From: Odontocerum albicorne
Lineage: Eukaryota > Arthropoda > Insecta > Trichoptera > Odontoceridae
Direction: 5' to 3'
Assembly: GCA_949825065.1 (NCBI GenBank)
Contig: OX463863.1
Location: forward strand, 16,824,736 to 16,888,735
DNA: 64,000 bases
The translations under genes were made by a program, and so were the position numbers. A model generated the notes under the pieces. It was not told the origin of the DNA. It did no database searches and saw only the letters and a program-made list of their open reading frames with translations. Positions 9,831 to 20,659 of this stretch are shown piece by piece (the stretch's first letter is position 1; the number at the start of each line of letters is the position of its first letter).

Positions 9831-11447
9831 ATACCCTTTTTCCCTTCATTCCGCGAATTTATTGACCGCCCTTCATTTATGCAACAAAAATACTAGGAAA
9901 TGAAAATTCTTGAACTTTTTTTGAAAGAATTTATTTCAAAAATATTTTTACAATAAACAATTTGCTATAAATTAGATATCTTAGGAATCTACACATTCAT
10001 GAATCATTCACAATTATTCATTTCAATATGCAACAATAGATTAAAATTCTCACAGCCTCGAAAACCAATAAAATAAATGTGTCCTTTTAACATGAAGAGA
10101 ACCAAATGTTTTCCGTAAGTAGGATAAAGTAAACAATCTGCGATGTAACCAATTTGAAAACCACGTGTTTTTCTCAATGGGCAACACTCGAAATTAGAGA
10201 ATAGCAGAGGAAAGATACATACTTCTTTATAAATAGGAATTTATGCCACTATTCAAGAAGAAAATAAGGAATGCTATGGAATTAAATTATCAAAAATTTA
10301 ACAAATAAATTAATCGTAAGAAGTTTCTGGATAATTTGGAGAGATTTCTAAAGTTTTGCAACACTTACTATTGATCAAATTAAAAATAAAACATGGTGGT
10401 AATCCTACAGACCCAATTATGTTTATGAGTTACCAGAAAGTTATGTTTAATGAGATACCACAGTTCCAAGATTTCCTAACAGTGATGATTTTGATATCCT
10501 AACAAAAGACCCGCCGTAGGGTTTTCCTCCACAATGAATACATCAAGAATGTCTTCCACATTGTCCACACATGCAGGTATGAGTCTTCTGAATAATATAT
10601 TCTCCGCTATGAATCCTTGAATGGGTTATTACATCCTTGAATGGGGTATTGCATCATCGGAGAATGTCTTCACACATTTCTAGCAGTTGCAAGGTTTCTC
10701 TCAACTGTTAAGCTTTTCGTGAGATTTTAATGTACCTTTAGTTGAGAAAGATTTTGCGTAATTATTGCAACTGTACATCTTCTCTCAACTATGAAGCCTT
10801 TCATGGGATTTTAAAGTACCTTTAGCTGAAAAAGTCTTTTCACAATTATAGCAATTGTACAGCTTCTCTCCACCTTTCATGGGATTTTAAATGGCCTCTT
10901 TGTACCACATTTTTCACCATTGTAACGCTTCTCTCCACTTCGAATCTGTTATGCTCCAGATAGACGTTCTTTATTTCCTCAACTGGGATAACGGCAAGCG
11001 GCTGTGAGCACTTACTTATTTATATTTTGTCTTCAAAGCTTGAGTATTCAATCTGTCAGGGTTTCTTGAATCTCTTAAAGTTCTGCGGGATGTCTCCAAA
11101 TCAAACTCTGGTGGTTGATATTACTGTTTATTAAAGTATAATACAATTCACTTCACGAGCTTATTAATAAATGACACAGTGTGAATCATGCTTAGGGTTT
11201 GTATACACCTCAATGTTGTTTACAATACTGTTGTTGGTCACAGTTGGCAAATTCGGATAACGTATGCTTATTTGTCAGGCAAATGGGAACTCCTTTTGGT
11301 TTTTCTAATTGGTAATAATGAATCATGGGAAAAACGCTTGCGTAAGCATGACCACAAGTCACTTCCTATTACGCTTCATAACAAATCCATGAATGGTTTA
11401 TAAAACTTCTATTATCAGAGAATGTCTTCTCCCAATTTTCACAGCAT
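9831..11447. repeat. Downstream block of gene B (shared 3' module)
   Basis: This block follows every zinc-finger gene: 22490-24054, 32650-34232, 44243-44742 and 50930-52145 are homologous. It has no intact gene. It holds decayed fingers (10540-10950), and its last part reads into the end of exon 3. Confidence 0.6.
10540..10950 (-). pseudogene. Decayed C2H2 finger array downstream of gene B
   Basis: The minus strand shows eroded fingers such as LYNCYNCEKTFSAKGTLKSH and EKPCNC, broken by stops in the linkers (HS-stop-EK) and frame shifts. The same relic is at 23215-23480, 33420-33810 and, shorter, 51715-51830. It is either the former 3' end of the array or a separate dead gene. Confidence 0.6.
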
Positions 11448-12460
11448 CTATTCACGATGAATCCTTAAATGGCGAATTAAACTCCTTTGATCACATAATG
11501 TTTTTCCACAATTTTTACAGCTAAAAGGTTTCTCTCCATGAATCCTTACATGAGATTTTAAAGAACTTTTGTATAAAAATATCATATCGCATTGTCCACA
11601 GCTATAAGGCTTCTCTCCACTATGAATCCTTTCATGAGATTTTAAATTATGTTTTAGTGAAAATCTCTTATTACATTGTCCACAGCTGTAAGGCTTCTCT
11701 CCAGTATGAATTCTTTCATGACATTTTAATTTACCTTTGTCTGAGAAAGTCTTATCACATTGTCCACAGCTGTAAGGCTTCTCTCCAGTATGAATCCTTT
11801 TATGAGATATTAAATTACTTTTTTGTGAGAATGTCTTATCACATTGTCCACATCTGTATGGCTTCTCTCCACTGTGAATCCTTTCATGATATTTTAAAGA
11901 ACTTTTGTGTAAAAATATCATATCACATTGTCCACAGCTATAAGACTTCTCTCCACTATGAATCCTTTCATGATATTTTAAATTATTTTTGTGTGAGAAT
12001 ATCTTATCACATTGTTCACAACTGTAACGCTCTTCTACAGTATGAATTCTTTCATGAAATTTCAAATTACTGTTGTGTGCAAATGTCTTATCACATTGTC
12101 CACAGCTATAAGGCTTCTCTCCACTATGAATCCTTTTATGAGATTTTAAACTATGTTTTTGTGAGAATCTCTTATCACATTGTCCACAGCTATAAGGCTT
12201 CTCTCCACTATGAATCCTTTCATGACATTTCAAGTCACCTTTTCGTGAGAATGTCTTATCACATTGTCCACAGCTGAATGGCTTCTCTCTACTGTGAATC
12301 CTTTCATGAGATTTTAAATAATGTTTTTGTGAGAATTTCCTATCACATTGTCCACAGCTGTAAGGCTTCTCTCCAGTATGAATTCTTTCGTAAGAATTGC
12401 CTTGAAAAATGTTATCACTGCATTTATTTTCCCTGAATTGGTAACTCATATCACCTGAAC
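11448..12460 (-). CDS. Zinc-finger gene B, exon 3 (11 C2H2 fingers)
   Basis: The exon starts after the acceptor TTTTTAG (AG at 12462-12461) and runs 1013 nt to a stop at 11448. With exons 1 and 2 the coding length is 1452 nt, divisible by three, giving 483 residues. It encodes eleven fingers of the CGQCDKxFSxKxxLKxH type. The last differs from the rest (CKNCGKTLCDQRSLIRH) and ends in HLRIHRE, so B alone keeps the terminal finger intact. One linker is altered (HTVEERYS). The product is probably a nuclear DNA-binding regulator. The finger helices differ between fingers, which fits a specific but unknown target. The plus-strand open frame 11657-12277 is only its antisense. Confidence 0.9.
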
Positions 12461-12765
12461 CTAAAAACATGTGAAAGTCAAGAAAAAATATTGAAGGGTT
12501 TAAAAGAAAGGCATAGATTATCCTTTTTACAACTAAGCATTCTCGAACGTTTGTTTTTCGGTTTATACAAGAATTCACTTCTATTGAATTGTCAACTAAG
12601 AAAAAAATTGACGGGGAATGAAAAAAACAAATTTAACTTTATTATTTGTGCTAATACTTAATTTTCAAATCCTTTTTTAAACCACAATAAGAAAGATTAT
12701 TTTGTTGATAATTTAATGAAAAAGTGTAAACTTATTCAGAATACAATCCAAATATTTACACTCAC

Positions 12766-13020
12766 TTGTTATTGCATGCGTGTTGCAAACATCAACAGTC
12801 TCTGTGTTACTGACCCGATCACATTCCTTTTTTATATCCGCTTCCTGAATGTCAATAGCAAAATCAGGGAATACTGGCGCAGTATCCTCTTCTACATTTT
12901 CTTGTTTTATGAAAACATCTGAACAAACTTCCAATTCAAAATGGTGGGATTGCTTCAGTGAACTCATTTCTAAAATCATTTCTTTACTGAATGTATCACA
13001 AGATGGCTGGGCCTTAATAT
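12766..13020 (-). CDS. Zinc-finger gene B, exon 2 (acidic psi-K-x-E module)
   Basis: 255 nt between an acceptor TTGTAG (AG at 13022-13021) and a donor AA|GTGAGT (GT at 12765-12764). The peptide has IKQENVEEDTAPVFPDFAID and QEADIKKECD, with two psi-K-x-E motifs. The codon that is ATG in the other genes is AAG here (reading DIKAQPSCD), so translation cannot start in this exon in gene B. That supports exon 1 as the first coding exon. The frame is open and in phase on both sides. Confidence 0.78.
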
Positions 13021-13120
13021 CTACAAAAAAAACATACAAGATCAAATCTGCTGAAGTAATCAAACAAAAATTAATACACACGTATTGTCAATTTTCTCAA
13101 GTTTGTTCGACAGCCATTAA

Positions 13121-13707
13121 CGTGTTCCCCGCGGGGAGCACAAACGCCTGTGATCTGACGACAATCCAAGTTTCAAATCACAAATACTTAAAAAAAATGA
13201 CACAAAACCGGAAGAAAAATTGAACTAAAATTTAAAATAATCTTTATTCTAGCGACATATCTGAAAACCTTGTCAAATAATACATTAGTTTATGAGATAT
13301 TGTTGAATAAACAGAGCGCCGAATTTTTTTGGTTTCTCAATATTTCCAGCATTAACGACCTGTCGCGCGGATCGAGTCCTGCGATGAGTCTCTCTTACGT
13401 AAATAAACATTACTAGTGCTATATGCATTTGATTGGGTGAGTGTCATGAAGCAATGATTTTATCGTAGCATTCCTTTGTTTATTTTACGTAATGTTTAGT
13501 TTATCTCCTTTATTTAATGAGTCTCCTTAAGAGTAATGACTATTATTTATTATCAGAAAATTACTTAAGTGTCATGTTTACTTGGTGTTGTTATCAAATC
13601 TCAGTGGTTCTAAACAAAATATGTGTTTAAACTTAGATATTAAAAAAATGCTGAAATTGTGCCGCGCATAGGATTCGTGGAATTTGATTTTTAACGCGGT
13701 GAACAGG
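13121..13707. mobile_element. TTAA-flanked piggyBac-type MITE in intron 1 of gene B
   Basis: TTAA at 13117-13120 and 13708-13711 flank ends CGTGTTCCCCGCG and (reverse complement) CCTGTTCACCGCG, which match at 11 of 13 bases. It has no coding capacity. Introns of A and D lack it. A shortened relative (281 bp) sits in the second gypsy copy at 55911-56191. Confidence 0.78.
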
Positions 13708-14178
13708 TTAATTTATTTTACACATGACAAGAAATATACATAATTTGCGAAGAAACTACAGGTGATTTAATTTGGACACATAATTTTAATGGATCTGGGT
13801 TTGTTGCCTTTCATTTGTCGTGTCCTTAGTTAACTAGGCTTTTGCCTGTATCTCACTGAGAACAAATTATGTGTAGCTTGTTGGTGTGCCAGTTGACTTT
13901 TAAAGTGGATTTCTCATATTTTATAAATTATCTTTAGCAATATTTTTTGGCATGATTTTATATAAAGAACGAAATAAAATTTGTATATTGCGTTACATAT
14001 TTAATATTTTTTTGTGTGGCGATAACTTTGAATTTAATTAAGAAACAGTAAAAAATCATTGGATTAGATCAAAATGAGGCATTAAATATAGCAGAATGTC
14101 AACATTCCGTCCACTTTTTACGTATGTTTTCAATATTTTTCAATACAAAAATAAAAATGGCATAAACATTCTAGCCTA

Positions 14179-14231
14179 CAGGTACACACCACCTTCTCCA
14201 TGCCTGGTATGGAATATGTGGTGTGTACCTG
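14179..14231 (-). ncRNA. Conserved 53-nt hairpin in intron 1 of gene B
   Basis: Base-for-base identical to 1755-1807 and 47379-47431, about 55 nt below the exon 1 donor. The neighbouring intron bases have changed and the hairpin has not. Confidence 0.45.
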
Positions 14232-14285
14232 TTGAATGTTTGTCATATCTCTCATATTTATTTTATTTTAACGATATAAGTGTAC

Positions 14286-14469
14286 CTGGGTCTGTAGGAT
14301 TATCATCATCATGTCTGGTACCTGCGCTGATATCTTGTGCACATTCCTGCTTGATATCTGCCTCATGTATACTGATAAACTGGGGCAACATTGCTGCAGT
14401 ATCGCCGTCTTCTGCCTTTTCTTCTTTCACCATTACTTCTGCACTCCTTTTGTGTAGCTGAGGATCCAT
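14286..14469 (-). CDS. Zinc-finger gene B, exon 1 (start codon, acidic module)
   Basis: ATG at 14469; 184 nt to a donor CAG|GTACAC (GT at 14285-14284). The peptide begins MDPQLHKRSAEVMVKEEKAE and contains two psi-K-x-E motifs (VKEE, IKQE). It is acidic, with no recognised domain. One base carries over into exon 2, making an Asp codon with it. The downstream intron holds the hairpin and the MITE. Confidence 0.78.
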
Positions 14470-14821
14470 CTATGACCTGGAATCATTCGAAATATTCAAA
14501 CATTGAGGTAATAATATGTTCAACCGTTTGACGTAGAGAAGCCTTAAACTATATTCAGTTCCAGATATTCTTAAATGATAACTTTCCTGACAGGACCATC
14601 TCCTTTGTCAGTGGTGTGTTTAGATTTATTTTTGGGAGTTCTTCTAAAAATATTTGTGATGTTATATGAACACTGGACACATGCATTACACTACATCTAA
14701 AGCTTAATGTGCTACTTTCGCATATTAATTAATTTTAAATTTAAAATGTTTGAGAAAATAATTTTTTGTTTGAGTTGTACAGAACATTACATTTTGGATT
14801 GATGAAACACTACATTTTTAA

Positions 14822-17818
14822 CACTTGCCGTACGGTGATGGATAGCGAGTGATCGTGACTTATATTTTATTTAATTTCTCGAAATATACTGCTTGCAGGG
14901 TCTTCATACTTTATGTATTCCTCATCGAAACCTCTATGATTTGAATGATGTCATTAGGAAACAAAACATTCATAGTTAATTCAACAGAAATTAATGATTT
15001 TAAATCGCGAATTGACGAAATGTCAAACACTCATTCTTTTTTGACAGTTCGTATAGCGCCCGTTCCAGGGGTTCGTCACCAGTTTTATAATCCTGATTGT
15101 TATTTTTTATTTTTATCTGGTATGTTTTTTCTATTATCATTTTTAATCTGGTATGTTATATTGTACCATTACTCTTTTTATAATAAATGTACATTTTATT
15201 TATTATTTCATTTTCAAAAATATAATAATTGAGATGGCGGGAAATATCGACGGCGATGATAGCGATTTGGAATTTAAGGCGACAGGCAATATATCAGAAT
15301 CAGAAGATTTTGTCGAGGTACAGGATGAAATATATTCTGATTTGGAGACGAGTGAAGAAGACGAAGAAATATTATTTACATCAAAACATGGATTCGAATG
15401 GACTTCATTACGAGTACCACCTCAATCTTCGAGGCATCGGTCGGGTATCAAATATTCTCATCGAAGATTCTGGACTGAGAAATTCAAGTATAAATGTATA
15501 TTCCATAAAAGATATGTGTTGTCTGTTTGTAAATGAAGAGGTGGTAAAAGTGATGTTTAAGAAACAAATCGTCATTTAAATCGAATTCATTCAGAAAAGA
15601 ACCAACCAATATCAAAAGACGAGTTATATGAATTCATTGGAATATTGCTCGCACCTGGCAGAAATCGAACACGAAAGCTATCTTTGAGTGAATTGTGGGT
15701 AAGTGAAAGTCCCTTTTGCCAGTCATTTTTCACAACAGCTCTGTCTCGAGATAGATTCATCTATATTTACAGTCATATTCGTTTTGATGATAAAGAAACC
15801 CGAGAAGAGAGATATCAGGGTTTTTTCAGATAAATTAGAACCAATTAAGTGGATTTCAAAAATGTTTATGGATATGTGCAAAAGCAATTATTCTCCATCT
15901 TCGAATATAACTGTAGATGAACGTTTGCCAAACTTTAGAGAGAATTGTTCATTTCGCGTGTACATGAAGTCTAAACTTGGTAAATATGGCATCAACATCT
16001 GGGTTGCTGCCGACTGCGGCGGCATATGACGCATAACAAATTTACAGGCTTATTCTGGTATGATAAATAATCGTAGAGAGAGATAAATCAAGGTAACTGA
16101 GTAGTTATAGAAATGGTTCAACCGCAGTATGGCACGAACAGGAGGATAACCACAGGTATTTTTATTACCTCCATCAAATTAGCCGATAATCTTTTATTAA
16201 AAGGTTTAACTCTAACTGGCACGCTTCGAAAAAATAAAAGAGTAATCTCACTTGAATTTATACCGTCTAGAGAGAAAACAATCCATAGTAGCTGAAAATA
16301 AAATACTTGTTTCGTGTGTACCACAAAAAATAAAGCAGTATTATTATTATCCACTCAATTCAATGATGCAGATATTGATTATTCAGAAAAACAAAAGCCA
16401 CTATAGTAATTATACATCATTATAATAATACGAAAATTGGAGTAGATACGGGAGACTAAATTACTTGAGAGTACTCTTGCTCAAGGTCAACGAGAAGATG
16501 GCCTTTCCGTCTTTTTATGGAAATTATAGATATGGCTGCATTGAATGCATACCTCTTATGGATAGACAAATATCCAGAGTGGAAACAAAATAATTAATAC
16601 CACCGAAAACATTTCACAAGAGAGTTAAGTTTGGAATTGGCAATGCCCAATATCTTAAAAAGGAAAAATAGCAACAACAAGATGCTTTTAATACAGTTTT
16701 AACATATTGTGGCGAGTCAATATCCGAAACATTAGTAAATAATACCCTGTTGGCACCCCGTGAGGTCCTCAAATGAGGAAGTTGTGGGTTTTATTAAAAA
16801 CATTCGAGAAAAAAAACCAGGCTATTCTGCAATATTTGTCAAACACCTGCGTGTTTAGTACGTAGAATATAGTAAAAAAAAAGTGGTTTTATGCCCCAAT
16901 TGCGATAACTTTCTCCACAGGATTAAACTTTGATTATATGATATGTTTGTCCTATTTTCAAATTTTCTGTAGTGTTTATATTTTCCAAATTGCATATATT
17001 TTATTGATTTGAATTTCGTGTTTGTTTATATATAATTTTGAATTTCGTGTTTGTTTATACTATATAAATTTCTCGCCCTAAAACCTTGATTTTTGAATTT
17101 ATATATTCATTTTATATTTTGTTTATATGTTATTTATTGTCTTTATTCGAATTATGGTTTTATTGCCAAAAAAATACACGCTACATTTTATTGTATAATT
17201 TTATGAAAAAAAATTAAAAGGCTGGAAATCTCTTATCACGCATGCGCATTCTGAATGTTGCGCAGACCGAACGACGCAGCGTAAAAATAATATTCTTATA
17301 GAAATGCCTTTCTGTTTTAGCTCTTATTTTATCATTTCTTACCTTTATTTTATATTATTCGACATTTTATTACATAATAAAATGATGTTTATAGCTAATA
17401 ACAAAAAATAACCTAGCAGATTTTGCATAATTTTAATTTGAAACATACATGTTTAGTGTACCCTCAGTGTCCAACGCCGTTACTGGCGTAATTTTTTAGC
17501 ACAGTAAGGGAAGTGTTAAAAGGTTGGAGACCTCTTTTCAGTCATGCGCATTCTGAACGTTGCGCAGACCGAACGACGCAGTGGGAAAATTATATTCCTA
17601 TAGAAATGTCACTTCTCTGTTTCAACTATTATTTTATCATTTCTTACACTTATTTTATATTATTCGACATTTTATTACACAATAAAATGATGTTTATAGC
17701 TAATTAAAAAAAAAACTAATAGATTTTGCATAATTTTAATTTAAAACATACATTTTTAGTGTACCCTCAGTGTCCAACACCGTAACTGGCGTAATTTTTT
17801 AGCACAGTAAGGGAAGTG
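14822..17818 (+). mobile_element. piggyBac element PB1 upstream of gene B, with duplicated 3' end
   Basis: TTAA at 14818-14821 and 17819-17822. The left end CACTTGCCGTACGGTG and the inverted right end CACTTCCCTTACTGTG match at 13 of 16. The empty site is seen in A, C and D (ACATTTTAAATGGCATC, near 2378, 28195 and 48017). The last ~300 bp is present twice in tandem (17216-17515 and 17519-17818), each copy ending in the same terminal repeat plus TTAA. Confidence 0.88.
15234..16933 (+). pseudogene. piggyBac transposase of PB1
   Basis: The frame opens at ATG 15234 with an acidic N terminus (MAGNIDGDDSDLEF, then SESEDFVEVQDE). It continues through scattered frames to a cysteine-rich C terminus (CNICQTP...CPNC) and a stop at 16931-16933. 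The catalytic-domain stretch NITVDERLPNFRENCSF, then MKSKLGKYGI, is the first-aspartate region of DDE_Tnp_1_7 transposases. Several frameshifts and stops (for example after 15536, 15833 and 16029) make it inactive. Apparent frames starting at 15153 include untranslated AT-rich sequence. Confidence 0.8.
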
Positions 17819-17822
17819 TTAA

Positions 17823-18710
17823 TGGCATAAAAATGTCATTTTTCATCAAAAGTACAGTAAGTAAAGTTTAAAACAAAAAACTTAAAATAGTGAAAAATAA
17901 TTAACACAGTTAATGGGAAAATGTGTAAAACCTCAATTGTACTGATGTTACCGTGATCGCTACCCCAGCAGATCAACTGACAAAATGAGCTGAAGCAAAA
18001 ACTTGCCATTATAAAACACAACATGTCACTTTATCAAGCAGTGCACACTGATACATATGAACAATCACAATGAAATGGTCAGAATGAACCACTAAATCAA
18101 TACCGTAATCAACTCTCATAAACGGAAGAAAAAAATATAGACAAAATAAATCACATACAATTAATACCTAATTGATGGTTCAATTTAACAGAAATAACAA
18201 TCTTCTTTTTTAATAATGGCCATGCACTCCTATATCTTATGGAGTATACGCGGTGTCTTCATCTTCTTAAATAATGGCCGTAAACTTTTATGTATGGAGT
18301 ATACGCCAGATATGGTGTATTTCCTTCTTGATTAGTGGCTGTGAACTATATGTGAAGGAATATAGACCAGTGTCAAATGATGTCATAGAATAACCATAGA
18401 CAAAAATTCTTGCCCTCGAGCACGGGCTGCTCTCTTCTTCTTCTTTTCGCAGAATGGCTGTCAACTCAAATATGAAGGAGCACAGATTCTCTCTCTCTCT
18501 CTTTGAATAATGGCCGTGAACTCCTATATATGGAGTATACGCCAGTGTCCAGTGATGAGGAGCACAGATTGCTTTAATAGATGGAACATTAGCCATTTCC
18601 TTGGATAAATAATTAGTTTCACGTAGTTCAAAAAGTACAAGATTAAATGAGTGAACATCACTCGACACTGGCGTATACTCCTTCACATATAAGAGTTCAC
18701 GGCCATTATT

Positions 18711-18747
<37 letters not shown>

Positions 18748-18935
18748 GAGTGGAAATAAAAATAAGATCTTACAGAACTGTCTAATCTCAATATGAATAG
18801 AGAGGATTGTTGGGCCGAATGTTCAAGAAGCATCAGTGATAGTTTTAATTAATAGGCAACTTTTTAGAAAAAACATGACAAAGGATTTGGTTCCCATCAG
18901 CAGAAATATTATAGGAAAGTTCATCCAAATGGCGT
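17823..18935. repeat. Upstream block of gene B, with inverted repeat pair
   Basis: Homologous to the blocks at 2385-4100, 28190-28876 and 48010-48685. It includes a TATA-like box on the minus strand (18006-18015) and palindromic tandem units at 18205-18360. A longer foldback follows: 18488-18560 is repeated inverted at about 18655-18745, ending in (CT)n and (GA)n tracts. No gene is present; the open frame 18288-18833 is a product of the GA microsatellite. Confidence 0.55.
18006..18015 (-). promoter_or_regulatory. Candidate TATA box of gene B
   Basis: TTTATAATGG on the minus strand at the conserved position. PB1 now lies between it and the exon 1 start, so distance to the ATG is about 3.5 kb instead of about 0.5 kb. 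That may separate gene B from this promoter. Confidence 0.25.
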
Positions 18936-19727
18936 TGTAGCGATCCTTACTCCCTGTGATCAAAGCGCGAGCCGCTTGTTATTGTTTAGCGAGAACGAGA
19001 CAGCGACATATCTTCTGCGCCTTTCTACACACATTCAAAATTATATAAATACGAGACGTGTAACAATAAATATTTCATTCCATATTCTGATTACAAACTA
19101 CGAGTTTTATTTAAACAACGCTCATCTTCATCATCTTCCCATTGCGGGACAACCGTCCCTAAAGTGGTGACCCCGACGTGATTTGAACACGCAATCATCT
19201 GATCTGGCCGACAAGATGCTGGAGCAGACGCAGGAAATAGCGAACATGAGCATCGCACCGGTACCCCCGCAACCCTCCACGTCAGATGCCATCCGCACCT
19301 TAACCGATGAAATCAAGCAACTCCACCTGGAAATTGCGGAAATGAAATCAAGAAGTACCTACAATAGCTATCAGCATCGACGATCGCCGTACCGCAGTCG
19401 ATCAAAAGTACGCACCACACGTTCTCGCTCACACTCTACTGCTGCATCACCATTATGTTATACCACAAGAAATTCGGGAAAAATGCCTTCCGCTGCAGGT
19501 CGCCGTGTACCTTTAAACAACAAAGGGAAACGGAAAACTAGAAAAAACGCTGGCTGCGGCGGAATCCGGTATTTATGGAACCACCCACCGCCTATTTGTT
19601 ACCGACAAAAGGTCAGGAATGACATTCTTAGTCGATACCGGAGCAAATATCTCCGTGATACCGAGAACATCAAGTTACGCGAAACCTCTTCCATTTAATC
19701 TCTACGCCGCTAGCAACACAGTGTGAG
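18936..19727 (+). mobile_element. 5' end of a CsRn1/Kabuki-type Ty3/gypsy LTR element
   Basis: An LTR starts with TGTAGCGATCC at 18936. It has TATATAAAT at 19042 and AATAAA at 19065. It is followed by TGGTGACCCCGACGTGA at 19165-19181, a primer-binding site complementary to the 3' end of tRNA-Trp, as used by the CsRn1/Kabuki group (established knowledge). Gag and the start of protease follow, then the element stops abruptly near 19727 against a Penelope scrap. The LTR 3' limit (about 19164) is inferred from the primer site. Confidence 0.7.
19183..19698 (+). pseudogene. Gag and protease start of the CsRn1-type element
   Basis: The frame begins MNTQSSDLADKMLEQTQ, has a glutamate/lysine helix and then an Arg/Ser-rich stretch. 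Near 19450 the bases encode C-Y-Y-H...C...C (Cx2Hx9Cx3C), the unusual CHCC gag motif of this group, but in a neighbouring frame, so a small deletion has shifted it. The protease active site LVDTGAN is at about 19628-19648, also in another frame. The rest of pol is absent. Confidence 0.6.
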
Positions 19728-19985
19728 CACATAAAAGTTCTTTTAAATTCCTTTTAATTTTGTCATCGGTTAAGGGGACACTGAGCAATCTATGAAGCAT
19801 ACAGTTAAAGACAGATAATATATGGATAGTTGGAAGTTGCTGGAATTATAGAGTCTGATTAAGCGTTTTTTCTATATATGTCAAAGTCAAATGTATCATA
19901 TTTGCGAGATAATGTTGGGTCCAAGAAATTAAATGGTCCTATTGAACACTCTTACCTTGTGGCGACCTGAAATAATTTTACAGCT
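19728..19985 (-). mobile_element. Penelope-like fragment 3
   Basis: Matches 4625-4673 plus 5432-5600 directly, without hAT 2, and so provides the empty site for that insertion. Only the 3' part of the coding region remains. Confidence 0.6.
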
Positions 19986-20640
19986 TTTTTCAGTTAAATT
20001 TGAACCAAAACAACTCATTCGATTTTAGTGTAAAGGAACTATCTACATGGTGCTGATGCAAGGTGATCGCTATCCCAGCGGCTTACTTGTCAAAATGGGC
20101 TGACTGAATCAGCCAGTGCACACTGACACAATCACAATGAAGAGATCATGCTTGACCTCTAAATAAATAACGTTATTTATTCGCTAGAACTGAATATACA
20201 GACAAAAAAAACCGCACAATCAATAACTAATTGACAGTTCTATTGGACATGAATAACCATAGATGACCCTAAAGAGGCCATATGTGTACTTTTTCTTCTT
20301 CCTTGAATAATGACCATGAGTTTCTAAATATGAAGAAGTATACGTCAGCGTTAAATATTATTCTTCTTGAATAATGGCTGTGAACTTCTATATACGAAGG
20401 AGTTTACACCAGTGTCAAGTGATGTCCACATCAAATGATTTTGATATTTCTATTAACATGGGCGGACGGCGCACTCGGTTGCCGTGTCCGTGGTTGATAT
20501 TTTGAGTATACTAAATTAACTCGGCCCAGGACTACTGTTATCTAGTGAGATACTATGGAGTTAAACTATTTAACAACTAAACTACATAGTTTACAATTAA
20601 ATTAATATTTACAATAAGATAAAAATTAAATGTGTAATAA
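19986..20640. repeat. Old copy of the zinc-finger upstream block
   Basis: Diverged but recognisable match to 2385-2730 and the repeats above it (TAATGACCATGAG and AGTATACGTCAG units at 20285-20430). No exon 1 follows it, so it marks a lost or truncated family member. Confidence 0.45.
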
Positions 20641-20659
20641 AGGAGTGAATTATTTCATT

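Noticed and set aside
15153..15233. Hydrophobic leader in front of the piggyBac N terminus
   Set aside because: AT-rich untranslated sequence; the conserved start MAGNID is at 15234 as in PB3.
18288..18833. 181-codon minus frame with a serine-leucine run
   Set aside because: The run is a GA/CT microsatellite and the rest is non-coding repeat; no conservation in the other upstream blocks.
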